Source: UQRS01 sp964481575
GTDB lineage: Bacteria > Bacillota > Clostridia > Oscillospirales > Acutalibacteraceae
Direction: 5' to 3'
Length of the DNA: 51,162 bases
NCBI GenBank assembly: GCA_964481575.1
Contig: CAYZTR010000015.1
Span: forward strand, 1-51,162
Below the pieces are notes generated by a model that worked only from the letters and a program-made list of their open reading frames with translations, did not search any database and had not been told where the DNA came from. Of this stretch, positions 1-8,282 are shown piece by piece. The position numbers and the translations under genes are program-made. Position 1 is the first letter of the stretch, and every line of letters starts with the position of its first letter.

Positions 1-852
1 GATGATTTGGGGGCCAATCGCAACCAAATGCTTCAGTGCATGGACGGGCTATTGGTGCAGCTGGAAGAGCAAAACCGCATTCGGATGCACGGGCAGCTGG
101 GGCTTTTCTCCCTACTGGGGGAGGAAGATCAGCAAGCCCAGAAATTCCAAATTCCACCGGCGGAACCGCCTACCAAGCATCAGATTTTGGCCATGGAAAA
201 GGAAACTACCGGCATGTATTTTTCCGGTCATCCTATGGAGAAAGTAACGCCGGTTTCCAAGCGGGAGGGCGGTGTGCAGATCGGTTTGCTGCAGGAGGAT
301 GCGGTGCAGGATGGACAGCGGGTGCGCTTTTATGCCATGCTGGGGGAGGTTACCAAAAAGACCACACGTAACAATGAGGTTATGGCCTTTGCTACCCTGG
401 AGGATTTATCCGGCAGTGTACGGGCTTTGCTGTTTCCCAAAACCTTTCTGTCTTTGCGGCCGTTGCTGCAAACGGGCGGCATCTTCCTGTGTGAAGGACG
501 GGTTTCCCAACAGGAGGAGCGGGACAACGAGGTAATCCTGGAGAAACTGTCTCCTTATCAGGCTGCGGAGACCCCGACCGCTCCGCAGAGTCAAAAGGAG
601 GCCGTCGCATCCCCCAAAAAGCATATTCGTCCGGGCCTTTACCTGAAAATCTCGGCTTTTGATGCTCCGGAATATCGGATAGCACAGAAATTTCTGGCCA
701 TTTTTGACGGGGCTGTTCCTTTGTATATCCATGAAGTAAAAACAGGAAAAACCTTTGCTGCACCTCGGGAAAAATGGGTGGATGTGAATCTGCCGCTACT
801 GGCACAACTGCGTAAAATATTAGGCGAAAATAATGTAAAATTGGTGGAATGA
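1..852 (+). CDS. dnaE: DNA polymerase III alpha subunit DnaE, C-terminal part
   Basis: This is the 3' end of the replicative polymerase gene; the frame is open from base 1 and the start lies outside the window. The visible 283 residues cover the end of the polymerase/fingers region, a linker, and a clear OB-fold nucleic-acid-binding domain at about residues 100-185, marked by VRFYAMLGEVTKKTTRNN, FATLEDLSGSVRALLFP and the L-x-x-G-x-x-x-x-x-EGRVS pattern. This OB order is typical of DnaE1 of clostridia, which lacks the N-terminal PolC exonuclease. The tail after the OB domain (about 100 residues) ends in a small alpha/beta segment. pfkA follows from its own promoter after 137 bp, so the two are probably not one operon. 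The assignment to DnaE rather than another OB protein rests on the OB motif and the DnaE-pfkA neighbourhood seen in many Firmicutes. Confidence 0.9.
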   Translation, partial: DDLGANRNQMLQCMDGLLVQLEEQNRIRMHGQLGLFSLLGEEDQQAQKFQIPPAEPPTKHQILAMEKETTGMYFSGHPMEKVTPVSKREGGVQIGLLQEDAVQDGQRVRFYAMLGEVTKKTTRNNEVMAFATLEDLSGSVRALLFPKTFLSLRPLLQTGGIFLCEGRVSQQEERDNEVILEKLSPYQAAETPTAPQSQKEAVASPKKHIRPGLYLKISAFDAPEYRIAQKFLAIFDGAVPLYIHEVKTGKTFAAPREKWVDVNLPLLAQLRKILGENNVKLVE

Positions 853-893
853 CCAAACTTGTATTTTTCTATCGAAAAGGCGATTTTTTTCAC

Positions 894-921
894 TTGACAC
901 TTTGAGAATTTGTTGTATTAT
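894..921 (+). promoter_or_regulatory. sigma-A promoter of pfkA
   Basis: TTGACA at 894-899 and TATTAT at 916-921 are separated by 16 bp. The predicted start of transcription (near 928) gives a leader of about 60 nt before the pfkA ribosome site GAGGAGG. Confidence 0.75.
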
Positions 922-989
922 TAATAGTGATGTTCTATGCATTTCTGCAGGGTCTTCCTGCTATTCATAATCCCAGAGGAGGAACAATC

Positions 990-1958
990 ATGCAAATGAA
1001 AACGATTGGTGTTTTGACCAGCGGCGGCGATGCTCCTGGTATGAACGCAGCAATTCGCGCTGTGGTTCGTTCTGCCATTGCCAAAGGAATGAAAGTTTAC
1101 GGAATCCATCGAGGCTATAACGGCCTGATTGAGGGTGACGTTTTTGAAATGAATCTCCGTTCGGTTTCCGATATTATCCATCGCGGCGGTACCATGCTGT
1201 TTACCGCCCGCAGCCCTGAATTCAAGACCGAGGAAGGTATGGCCAAGGCCATTGCTACCTGTAAGAAGTTCGGCATTGACGGTGTTGTGGTCATCGGCGG
1301 CGACGGTTCTTATCGCGGTGCCCGGGATCTGTCCCTGCGTGGGATCCCCTGTGTTGGCTTACCCGGCACGATTGATAACGATATTTCTTCTACTGATTAT
1401 ACCATCGGCTTCGATACGGCCATGAACACCGCCATGGAAATGGTGGATAAGCTCCGGGATACCACCCAGTCCCACGAGCGTTGTTCCGTGGTAGAGGTGA
1501 TGGGTCGCGCTGCCGGCCATTTGGCGCTCCAGACTGGAATCGCCTGCGGTGCTACCTGCATTTTGGTGCCTGAGGTGTCTTTTGATTTGAAGAAGGATGT
1601 CGTCGCAAAAATGCGTTCCACCCAGGCTACCGGTAAAAAGCATTTCATCGTGGTGGTGGCCGAAGGTGTCGGCCATGTGGATCAATTGGCAAAACAAATT
1701 GAGGAGATCACCGGTATTGAGTCCCGCGCCACTGTTCTGGGGCATGTTCAGCGTGGCGGCAGCCCCACTGTGATGGATCGGGTTCGCGCCAGCCAGATGG
1801 GCCATAAGGCTGTAGATTTGCTGGCCGAGGGCATTGGCAATCGTGTGGTTTGCTACAAGGATGATAAGATCGTGGATTTCGATATTTATGAAGCTTTGAA
1901 AATGGAGAAACCTTTTGACAAGGCTCTCTATGATATTGCCCATCAGATCTCCATCTGA
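990..1958 (+). CDS. pfkA: ATP-dependent 6-phosphofructokinase
   Basis: Phosphorylates fructose 6-phosphate to fructose 1,6-bisphosphate, the committed step of glycolysis, in the cytoplasm. The 322-residue product has the family's usual length. Visible motifs: the nucleotide loop TSGGDAPGMNA at residues 10-20, GGDGS at 103-107, the catalytic PGTIDND at 125-131, and MGRAAGHLA. Glycine after GGD and glycine in PGTIDND (not Asp and Lys) point to ATP and not pyrophosphate as donor. The frame is open upstream to 927, but the ATG at 990 is chosen because a GAGGAGG site lies just before it and the MKTIGVLTSGGD start matches the family. It is monocistronic: own promoter before and a good terminator after. 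Confidence 0.96.
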   Translation: MQMKTIGVLTSGGDAPGMNAAIRAVVRSAIAKGMKVYGIHRGYNGLIEGDVFEMNLRSVSDIIHRGGTMLFTARSPEFKTEEGMAKAIATCKKFGIDGVVVIGGDGSYRGARDLSLRGIPCVGLPGTIDNDISSTDYTIGFDTAMNTAMEMVDKLRDTTQSHERCSVVEVMGRAAGHLALQTGIACGATCILVPEVSFDLKKDVVAKMRSTQATGKKHFIVVVAEGVGHVDQLAKQIEEITGIESRATVLGHVQRGGSPTVMDRVRASQMGHKAVDLLAEGIGNRVVCYKDDKIVDFDIYEALKMEKPFDKALYDIAHQISI

Positions 1959-1973
1959 TTTTTAAGCATGACA

Positions 1974-2005
1974 AAAGCGCCTGCATCCTTTGCGGGCGCT
2001 TTTTT
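1974..2005 (+). terminator. intrinsic terminator after pfkA
   Basis: AAAGCGCC (1974-1981) pairs with GGCGCTTT (1995-2002), with an inner GCA/TGC helix, and runs into T's to 2005. Confidence 0.9.
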
Positions 2006-2038
2006 GGTAACCGTTCCAGATCCAAAGGAGGATACAGG

Positions 2039-2791
2039 ATGATTTTAGCCAGTGATTATGACGGAACACTGCTGCACCACGGACAGTTTTCCCAGGAGGA
2101 TCGGGCTGCCGTTGGGGCTTTTCGCGCAGCGGGACATCGGTTTGGCATTGTTACCGGTCGGGGCTATTGCTCCATCCGGGAAGAAGTGCTGCGCCATCAG
2201 GTGCAGGTGGATTTTTTGATTTGTAATAACGGTTCTGCCATTTATGATGGGGAGGATCGCTGTCTGGAAGAGTATTTTGTAGAGGCAGATATTTTGCCGG
2301 ATCTGGTGGCCTTTATTGACCAATTGGGCGGCCACCGTGCCGCCATTAACTGTTCCCGGGAGCGGCTTTGCGTGCGGATCGGGGAGGATCGGGAGGCACA
2401 ACGGCCGGATCTCATTGAAATGTCGGAGATTTTGCGCCATTTTACTCGGTTCAATCAGGTGGATACCGCCGTGGAAAATGATCAGTTGGGTCTAACAGTC
2501 GCCCAGGCTATTAATGCCCGGTTTGGCCAGCGTCTTTATGCTCATAATAACGGGATTAATATTGATATTGTTCGGAAGGGTGTCTCCAAGCCGGAGGGGA
2601 TTCGACGTTATATCAGCCTGGTAGGTGGCGACCCGACTCAGGTTGTTGCTGTGGGGGATAATTTCAATGATCTGGAGATGCTTCAGGCCTTTCGTGGTTA
2701 TGTCATGGAGGATGGCCGGCCCCAGGTGGTGGAAGCCATTGGTCGTACCTGTAAAAGCGTGGGGAATCTAATTCACACATTGTTGAAATAA
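2039..2791 (+). CDS. HAD-superfamily Cof-type phosphatase
   Basis: A cytoplasmic haloacid-dehalogenase hydrolase of the Cof/YidA subfamily; such enzymes dephosphorylate sugar phosphates and similar metabolites, and the substrate cannot be told from sequence. The 250 residues start MILASDYDGTLL, with the nucleophile motif DYDGT at residues 6-10; motif II is in GIVTGRGY, the conserved Lys in VRKGVSKPEGI and the metal-binding motif IV in VAVGDNFNDLEML near residue 218. The central cap is of the C2 type. AAAGGAGG at 2024-2031 sets the ATG start. It lies after the pfkA terminator and probably uses readthrough or a weak promoter; no clear promoter is seen in the 33 bp between. Confidence 0.88.
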   Translation: MILASDYDGTLLHHGQFSQEDRAAVGAFRAAGHRFGIVTGRGYCSIREEVLRHQVQVDFLICNNGSAIYDGEDRCLEEYFVEADILPDLVAFIDQLGGHRAAINCSRERLCVRIGEDREAQRPDLIEMSEILRHFTRFNQVDTAVENDQLGLTVAQAINARFGQRLYAHNNGINIDIVRKGVSKPEGIRRYISLVGGDPTQVVAVGDNFNDLEMLQAFRGYVMEDGRPQVVEAIGRTCKSVGNLIHTLLK

Positions 2792-2804
2792 AGAAAGTCA
2801 AAAC

Positions 2805-2831
2805 CGCCGTCTCATGCAAGTATGGACGGCG
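2805..2831 (+). terminator. weak hairpin after the HAD gene
   Basis: CGCCGTC (2805-2811) pairs with GACGGCG (2825-2831) around a 13-nt loop. The following bases are AT-rich but not a clean T-run, so termination may be partial. Confidence 0.45.
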
Positions 2832-2854
2832 ATTATATGTTATTTGCAATAAAA

Positions 2855-2887
2855 CGCCCCGAACCGTTGCAGCAGCGATTCGGGGCG
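2855..2887 (-). terminator. terminator of the lysC operon
   Basis: Read on the minus strand, CGCCCCGAA...TTCGGGGCG (9-bp stem, 2887-2855) is followed by TTTTATT. It sits 12 bp after the lysC stop and closes the aspartate-family operon. Confidence 0.85.
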
Positions 2888-2899
2888 AAAAGTTTTCCT

Positions 2900-4108
2900 T
2901 TAGTGAATGAAGGCGTCGTGAACGGCCTGGACAGCACGGTCAGCGTCTTCCTTGGCGATAAGGACGGAAATTTTGATTTCGCTGGTGGAGATCATCTGAA
3001 TGTTGATGTTCTCATTGTACAGAGCTTCAAACATTTTAGCGGCAACACCGGGGTGGGTTTCCATGCCGGCGCCTACGATGGATACCTTAGTTACATCTTC
3101 GTCGTAGGATACAGAGGAAGCGCCGTTGGCAATCTTAAATTCCTCGGCACAGGCTGCGGCTTCCTTACCCTGATCTTCCGGTACTGTGAAGGTGATATCT
3201 TTGGTGCCGTCCCGTCCCACTGACTGGAGGATAATATCTACGTTCAGCTTTTTTTGCCCCAGCTTGGTAAACAACTGGAAGGCAACACCGGGGGTATCGG
3301 GAACTCCAACTACAGAAATTCGGGCAACATGGCTGTCTTTTGCCACGCCTCTGATTAACATTTTTTCCATTTTTACAACCTCCTTGACAATGGTACCGGG
3401 CTTGCGCTCCAAACTGGACAGTACCTCTAACTCCACATTATATTTTTTCGCCATTTCTACCGAGCGGTTATTCAACACCTGGGCGCCCAGGGTGGCCAGC
3501 TCCAGCATTTCGTCATAGGTGATTTCATTCATCTTAACGGCAGTGGGACATTTCCGGGGATCGGCGGTGTAGACCCCATCCACATCGGTGTAAATCTGGC
3601 ACAGATCCGCTTTGGCGGCTGCGGCGATGGCTACGGCGCTGGTGTCGGAGCCGCCCCGACCCAGGGTGGTAATGTCATCATACTTGTTGATGCCTTGGAA
3701 CCCGGCTACCACAATGATATTTCGCTTGGCCAGCTCAGCGTTGATCCGCTCGGTGTCCAGCCGCTTGATCCGGGCGGCGGAATGATTGGAATCGGTATGG
3801 AAACCGGCCTGCCATCCCAGAAGGGAAATGACAGGGCATCCCAACTGCTCGATGGCCATGGCCAGCAGCGCAATGGAGATTTCTTCACCGGCTGCCAGCA
3901 GGACATCCATTTCCCGCTTGGGACCGCCGTCAGGGTTAATTTCTTTGGCTTTGGCAATCAGATCGTCCGTGGTGTCGCCCTGGGCAGAGACCACGACAAT
4001 TACGTCGTTGCCCTTTTTGTAATCCTCGGTGACGATTCCGGCCACATTACGAATCCGGTCGGCGTTGGCGACCGAGGAGCCGCCAAATTTTTTGACAATG
4101 AGAGACAT
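2900..4108 (-). CDS. lysC: aspartate kinase (two-ACT type, with internal beta start)
   Basis: Phosphorylates aspartate, the first step towards lysine, threonine and methionine. The 402-residue protein has the amino-acid kinase fold at residues 1-235 (SLIVKKFGGSSVANADRIRNVA at the N-terminus, GRGGSDTSAVAIAAA in the middle, YTDVDGVYTADPR) and two C-terminal ACT domains at about 255-325 and 340-402, the feedback-binding part. Length and layout match the alpha subunit of class II kinases such as B. subtilis LysC. Codon 247 is an ATG behind a perfect AAGGAGG, so a separate 156-residue beta subunit is probably also made. It is the last gene of the operon ACT-hom-thrB-lysC, 18 bp after thrB, and is followed by a terminator. 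No lysine riboswitch is visible. Confidence 0.96.
   Translation of the reverse strand: MSLIVKKFGGSSVANADRIRNVAGIVTEDYKKGNDVIVVVSAQGDTTDDLIAKAKEINPDGGPKREMDVLLAAGEEISIALLAMAIEQLGCPVISLLGWQAGFHTDSNHSAARIKRLDTERINAELAKRNIIVVAGFQGINKYDDITTLGRGGSDTSAVAIAAAAKADLCQIYTDVDGVYTADPRKCPTAVKMNEITYDEMLELATLGAQVLNNRSVEMAKKYNVELEVLSSLERKPGTIVKEVVKMEKMLIRGVAKDSHVARISVVGVPDTPGVAFQLFTKLGQKKLNVDIILQSVGRDGTKDITFTVPEDQGKEAAACAEEFKIANGASSVSYDEDVTKVSIVGAGMETHPGVAAKMFEALYNENINIQMISTSEIKISVLIAKEDADRAVQAVHDAFIH
3368..3385 (-). promoter_or_regulatory. internal ribosome site and in-frame ATG for an aspartate kinase beta subunit
   Basis: On the minus strand AAGGAGG (3385-3379) lies 8 nt before ATG (3370-3368), which is exactly in frame as codon 247 of lysC. 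Starting here gives 156 residues that contain only the two ACT domains. In B. subtilis the same in-frame start makes the beta subunit of an alpha2-beta2 kinase. Confidence 0.75.
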
Positions 4109-4126
4109 AATCCTTACTCCTTTTTT

Positions 4127-5032
4127 CTAAAACCGGGAGTCCGCTTCCTCCACGACCGCACCGGTATCGGTGGCCCGGAGTTCCAGGACCTTCCAATCAA
4201 AGATTCCGTTTAATTTCAGCCGTTTGCCGGCTTCGGTGATAAACTCGGTATTGGCTTCGTCAATAATAGCCATGATGGTGGAGCCGGCACCGGAAATGTA
4301 GACGCCATAGGCTTCCAGATCCTTACAGATCCGGAAAGCAGCCTCTCCGCCTTCAATTAGTCCCAGCCGGTAGGGTTGGTGCAACCGATCCTGTGTGGCA
4401 ATTTTCAGGTGTTCAAAGCTGCCGGAAAACAGCGCTGAAGTCATGAGCGCCGCCCGGGAAAGATTGAATACAGCATCTGTTCGGGTGACCTGCTCCGGCA
4501 ATACCGACCGGGCATGGCTGGTCGGCAATGGGGCTTCTGGAATCAGCGCCACAAATTTGAAGGTTTTGCTTACCGGTACTGACACGGAATGCACTTTACC
4601 GGCATCCATGGCGCTGGTGACCAACCCCCCCAGAATGGCGGGGGCCACATTGTCTGGGTGCCCCTCCAAAGCGGCTGCCAGATTCAGAAGATCGTCTATT
4701 TCCAGAGGGTCTCCCAGCATGGCGTTGGCGCCTTTCAGCCCCGCCACCAGACAGGCGGAGGAACTGCCAAGGCCCCTGGACATGGGAATGTTATTTTTTT
4801 GCCGCAGCCGCAGCCCGTAGAAGGGGCGGTCGCAGATTTCGTAGAGCCGCTTGGCGGTGGAATAAATCAGGTTGTCTGGCGTTAGGGGGACGGCGGTATC
4901 GTCCAGAGACGCAATGTCGCAGCCGTCGTATTCCTCCAGCCAGACCTGGTTATATATGGTCAGCGCCAGGCCCAGGGCATCAAATCCGGAGCCAAGGTTG
5001 GCGCTGGTGGCAGGAACGGTAACCTTTATCAA
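4127..5032 (-). CDS. thrB: homoserine kinase
   Basis: Converts homoserine to O-phosphohomoserine for threonine synthesis, cytoplasmic. The 301-residue protein is a GHMP kinase: the N-terminal VTVPATSANLGSGFDALG motif and the ATP loop PMSRGLGSSSACLVAG at about residues 83-98; the C-terminal glycine motif is GVYISGAGSTIMAI. Length equals the family norm. The start is a TTG: no ATG or GTG occurs in the right place, and AAAGGA lies 9-10 nt before this TTG. It starts 13 bp after hom ends and is followed by lysC after 18 bp, so all three are co-transcribed. A weak TTG start may lower its output relative to its neighbours. Confidence 0.95.
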   Translation of the reverse strand: MIKVTVPATSANLGSGFDALGLALTIYNQVWLEEYDGCDIASLDDTAVPLTPDNLIYSTAKRLYEICDRPFYGLRLRQKNNIPMSRGLGSSSACLVAGLKGANAMLGDPLEIDDLLNLAAALEGHPDNVAPAILGGLVTSAMDAGKVHSVSVPVSKTFKFVALIPEAPLPTSHARSVLPEQVTRTDAVFNLSRAALMTSALFSGSFEHLKIATQDRLHQPYRLGLIEGGEAAFRICKDLEAYGVYISGAGSTIMAIIDEANTEFITEAGKRLKLNGIFDWKVLELRATDTGAVVEEADSRF

Positions 5033-5045
5033 ATGATCAAATCCT

Positions 5046-6281
5046 TTATTTTAGCATATGCATGGTGCGGGAAATGCTGACCTGAGTCAGCCCAGCCAGC
5101 TTCTTTTGCAGGGCCTGTTCGGTATCTGTGTCGGTCAGGAAGGCGATTTCGACATCCGATGCATCCGGTTTGGACAGCAGGATCGCGCCGGGGAATACTG
5201 ATTGGATTTCGGCCACTGCAGCAGCCTTTGCATCCACTTTACCATACACATAGAGCCGGGTCTCATCCAAGGTCGGGTCGGCGATGTAATCCGGCTGTCC
5301 GTCTGCCCAGGGCTCGTAGATCCGGCGGCCCAGATGCTTGGCGCAGTCAATCATATCGGCAACAACAGCGCTAGCGGTCGGGAGCTTTCCTGCGCCGGGA
5401 CCGTAGAACATGACCTCGCCAACTGCGTCGCCCCGAACCAGAATGGCATTAAAAACTCCATCTACATGGGAAAGCTGATTGTCCAGGGGCAGCAAGGCAG
5501 GATACACGGTGGCCAGCACCTGCCCGTTTTCCTGCTGCTTGACCCGGCCGATGAGCTTGACCACACAGTCGGCCGAGGCCGCGTAGGCCACGTCATCCAG
5601 AGTCACGTTCACAATACCTTCGGTGGTCACCTGCTCCGGGTAGACATGTTTTCCGTAAGCCAGGGTGGCCAGAATGCAGACCTTGCGGCAGGCGTCAGGG
5701 CCTTCGATGTCGGCGGCAGGATTTTTCTCAGCAAAGCCCAGATTCTGTGCAATTTTCAGAGCTGTATCAAATTCCATGTGCTCCTGGATCATCTTATTCA
5801 GAATAAAGTTGGTAGTACCGTTGAGGATGCCCAGAATTTCGGTGATCTTATTGGCTCCCAGACAACGGCGGATGGGGGTCAGGACGGGAATACCGCCTCC
5901 TACCGAGGCCTCAAACAGGAAGTTGACGCCGTTAGCCTGGGCAATCTGGTTTAGCGCATATCCCTTGACCGCTACCAATTCCTTATTGGAGGTGCAGACG
6001 CTTTTCCCAGCCTTCAGGCAGCGGGAAACAAAGTCAAAGGCCGGGTTGACTCCGCCCATGACTTCCGCCACGATCTTGACCTCCGGATCATTTTCAATGA
6101 CCGAAAAGTCTTTGTTAAACCGATCGGAGTAGGGAAGTCCGTCAAAGTCCCGGATATCCAGGATGTATTTTACATCAATTTCCTCCCCAATGGATTTTTC
6201 AATGTGGGCTTTGCTGCCCAGGAGAATTTCCGCGACACCGGAGCCAACCACTCCGTGTCCTAAAATGGCCATCTTAATCAT
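5046..6281 (-). CDS. hom: homoserine dehydrogenase
   Basis: Reduces aspartate semialdehyde to homoserine with NAD(P)H. The 411-residue chain has the Rossmann start MIKMAILGHGVVGSGVAEIL, the catalytic domain with GGGIPVLTPIRRCL, LGILNGTTNFIL and NPAADIEGPDACRK at about residues 150-205 (the conserved Asp/Lys catalytic pair lies here), and a C-terminal ACT domain from about residue 335 that would give threonine feedback. The ATG is preceded by GAGAGG. Second gene of the operon, 74 bp after the ACT regulator gene and 13 bp before thrB. asd and thrC are not in the window. Confidence 0.96.
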   Translation of the reverse strand: MIKMAILGHGVVGSGVAEILLGSKAHIEKSIGEEIDVKYILDIRDFDGLPYSDRFNKDFSVIENDPEVKIVAEVMGGVNPAFDFVSRCLKAGKSVCTSNKELVAVKGYALNQIAQANGVNFLFEASVGGGIPVLTPIRRCLGANKITEILGILNGTTNFILNKMIQEHMEFDTALKIAQNLGFAEKNPAADIEGPDACRKVCILATLAYGKHVYPEQVTTEGIVNVTLDDVAYAASADCVVKLIGRVKQQENGQVLATVYPALLPLDNQLSHVDGVFNAILVRGDAVGEVMFYGPGAGKLPTASAVVADMIDCAKHLGRRIYEPWADGQPDYIADPTLDETRLYVYGKVDAKAAAVAEIQSVFPGAILLSKPDASDVEIAFLTDTDTEQALQKKLAGLTQVSISRTMHMLK

Positions 6282-6355
6282 TTTGTTTTCCTCTCAATCT
6301 CAAATAATCACCGGGGAACTGCAACGGCTTCTCCGGATAACCGGAAAAGTGCAAT

Positions 6356-6793
6356 TTATTCCCCCAGAATTTGCTCCAGGCGAATAACGCCATCTACCCG
6401 GCGCAGGGCTTCCATGAGCTCATCAAAATTGGACTCCAGCAAATCGGTACGAAAGGAGATGCTGACCTGGGCAGCTCCATTGACCGGGATATTCTGGTTC
6501 AGCGTCAGGATATTGGCGCCGTGCCGGTAAAGTTCCTGGATCATGGTGGAAAGCACGCCCGGGCTATCCCGCAGCACGGCGTTAGTGGTGATGATGCGTC
6601 CCTCGGCACCGGGACGGTAGGTAAACACGGCGTCCTTATACTTATAAAAGGCGCTACGGGAGATTCCCGAAATCCGGGAGGCTTCGCTGGCTGTTTTGGC
6701 CTCGCCGGAGGCCAGCAACTGCTTCGCTTTGACCACTCGACCAAAGACCGGCGGCAGCACCGCCGGGTTAATGAGAAGCAAATCTTTTCCCAT
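6356..6793 (-). CDS. ACT-domain regulatory protein, PheB/UPF0735 type
   Basis: A small protein of the family often found upstream of hom in Firmicutes (B. subtilis PheB is the named member); its biochemical role is not established, amino-acid sensing is presumed. About 145 residues: an N-terminal helix-turn-helix-like part with GISRSAFYKYKDAVF, the family signature, then an ACT domain from about residue 65 (IITTNAVLRDSPGVLSTMIQEL). The frame also allows GTG starts at 6808 and 6805, but these lack a ribosome site; ATG at 6793 has AGGTGG upstream and gives the family's usual length. First gene of the operon; its promoter is at 6838-6866. A 10-bp direct repeat (ATGTGTTCGT, 6792-6801 and 6819-6828) surrounds the transcript start. 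Confidence 0.85.
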   Translation of the reverse strand: MGKDLLLINPAVLPPVFGRVVKAKQLLASGEAKTASEASRISGISRSAFYKYKDAVFTYRPGAEGRIITTNAVLRDSPGVLSTMIQELYRHGANILTLNQNIPVNGAAQVSISFRTDLLESNFDELMEALRRVDGVIRLEQILGE

Positions 6794-6837
6794 GTGTTCG
6801 TCCACCACCTAAAAACAAATGTGTTCGTATAACAAAC

Positions 6838-6866
6838 AATATATCACAATTTCCACTGCTTTGCAA
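6838..6866 (-). promoter_or_regulatory. promoter of the ACT-hom-thrB-lysC operon
   Basis: Minus strand: TTGCAA (6866-6861), 17-bp spacer, TATATT (6843-6838). The direct repeat ATGTGTTCGT at 6819-6828 and 6792-6801 lies just downstream and could be an operator. Confidence 0.75.
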
Positions 6867-6968
6867 GTTCTTTTTTGCCGAAATCCGTTTTTCAGAAAAA
6901 CAACGGGGAAAACTTTGTTAAAAATGGGAAATTCTATGGATATTTACAAAAAGTTTATGGATTTCTCC

Positions 6969-6997
6969 TTGATAGTTTTTCTGGAATGGGCTATGAT
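6969..6997 (+). promoter_or_regulatory. promoter of the AI-2E-type gene
   Basis: TTGATA (6969-6974), 17-bp spacer, TATGAT (6992-6997), 34 bp before the GTG start. Confidence 0.7.
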
Positions 6998-7030
6998 ATA
7001 AAATAAGGTAAGTGTGGGGGAGGGAAACCA

Positions 7031-8137
7031 GTGCTGACTGTTGAGAAGAAAAAGAATTTTTTGATTCATGTGTTGTTTGCGGCGGTGGTCATCGCCTTGG
7101 GTTACTTTGTGATCCGCGCTTTTACTGCCTATTTGACACCGCTGCTGGTGGGGCTGATTTTGGCGGTACTGTTGCAGCGTCCGGCGGATTTCCTGGCGGA
7201 TAGGACGGCGATTCCCCGGGCTGTCTGGGCGGTGCTGTTGGTTCTGGTTTCTTATGGCGCTGTGGTGGCTATTGCTGTTTTTTGTGGTTATCAGATTTAC
7301 GGTCAGCTGCTGAATCTGTATGAGTCGGCAAGCAATTACATTCCCTATATTTCCAATGCCTTTCAATGGTTGAACAATTGGATCGACGCGAGCTTTTCCG
7401 GCCTATCGGATACAACCCTGGCTACGCTGAATACCATGCCGGATACCATTATTTCCAGTGTTTTCGGAAAAATTGCAAATGGCCTGTCTACCTTTGCCAC
7501 CAATGTGGTATCGGGGATTCCCTCCATGTTTATTACGGTGGTGGTGACGGTAGTAGTCAGCTGTTATGTGGCTAAGGATTACAAAAAGCTTCGCAATTTT
7601 ATCCGGCGGCTGATCCCCCAATCCCAAATGGTGACAGTGCGGGCTATACGGGCTCTTTTCCGGGAAAAACTTGTGAAGATTCTCAAAGGCTATCTGATCC
7701 TGATGTTTATTACCTTTGTGGAACTGTCTATTGGTTTGCTGGTGCTGCGGATCCGCTACGCCATTCCTTTGGCAGCGATTATTGCCGTTGTGGATATTTT
7801 GCCGGTGCTGGGAGTCGGAACGGTGCTGCTTCCCTGGGCGGCGGTACAGCTTCTGGCCGGGAAGTATTTTGTGGCGGTAGGTCTTATTGTATTATATCTG
7901 GTGATTACGGTGCTCCGGCAAATCCTGGAGCCCAAGATCCTGTCCACTCAGGTAGGTCTGCCTCCATTGGTGACCCTGCTGGCCATGTATTGCGGACTTA
8001 AGCTGTTTGGTTTCTTCGGTATGCTGGGTTTCCCTTTGGCGCTGATCATTTTGGTGGAGCTTTACCGCCAGGGAATTGTTACCTTCGGCTTTGGCGGTGA
8101 GAATACGTCGGATCATGCAATGGCATCGCCGCAATAA
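7031..8137 (+). CDS. AI-2E family / YtvI-like integral membrane protein
   Basis: A 368-residue polytopic membrane protein of the AI-2E (TqsA/PerM/YtvI) family. Hydrophobic helices are visible at about residues 12-75 (two to three), 155-180, 215-265, and 270-340; the loop between helix groups has the amphipathic ASNYIPYISNAFQWLN stretch, and the C-terminal part shows LEPKILSTQVGLPPLVTLLAMYCGLKLFGFFGMLGFPLALI, typical of the family (given here only to locate it; key residues are the conserved P-L-V-T-L and G-x-x-G-x-P). Transport substrate is unknown. The start is GTG at 7031 behind GGGGGAGGG. Its position directly before sigG, spoIVB and spo0A fits the sporulation protein YtvI, but nothing proves a sporulation role. 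It has its own sigma-A-type promoter and a terminator. Confidence 0.8.
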   Translation: MLTVEKKKNFLIHVLFAAVVIALGYFVIRAFTAYLTPLLVGLILAVLLQRPADFLADRTAIPRAVWAVLLVLVSYGAVVAIAVFCGYQIYGQLLNLYESASNYIPYISNAFQWLNNWIDASFSGLSDTTLATLNTMPDTIISSVFGKIANGLSTFATNVVSGIPSMFITVVVTVVVSCYVAKDYKKLRNFIRRLIPQSQMVTVRAIRALFREKLVKILKGYLILMFITFVELSIGLLVLRIRYAIPLAAIIAVVDILPVLGVGTVLLPWAAVQLLAGKYFVAVGLIVLYLVITVLRQILEPKILSTQVGLPPLVTLLAMYCGLKLFGFFGMLGFPLALIILVELYRQGIVTFGFGGENTSDHAMASPQ

Positions 8138-8156
8138 ATCAAATAGAATAAAGGTT

Positions 8157-8186
8157 AAAAAACGTCGATGTTTGTCGGCGTTTTTT
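8157..8186. terminator. bidirectional terminator after the AI-2E gene
   Basis: AAAAAACG-t-CG...CG-g-CGTTTTTT forms an 11-bp helix with one mismatch, flanked by A and T runs on the two sides. Confidence 0.85.
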
Positions 8187-8226
8187 CTTTGCCAGAAATA
8201 CCCAGTGATTTTCTTTTTCCTTTGTT

Positions 8227-8256
8227 GTATGGCGGCCGTCTGATTCGGCAATAATT
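8227..8256 (+). promoter_or_regulatory. putative sigma-F promoter of sigG
   Basis: GTATG (8227-8231) and GGCAATAATT (8247-8256) are 15 bp apart and fit the sigma-F consensus GYWTA / GGNRANANTW (the -10 fully, the -35 in four of five). No sigma-A promoter is seen. In B. subtilis sigG is also switched on by sigma-F. Confidence 0.55.
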
Positions 8257-8282
8257 CCATTACCGAATTGGACGGAGGCGGA

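Noticed and set aside
853..893. Terminator of dnaE at ATCG-AAAAGG-CGAT followed by T's
   Set aside because: The stem has only four pairs; too weak to annotate as a terminator.
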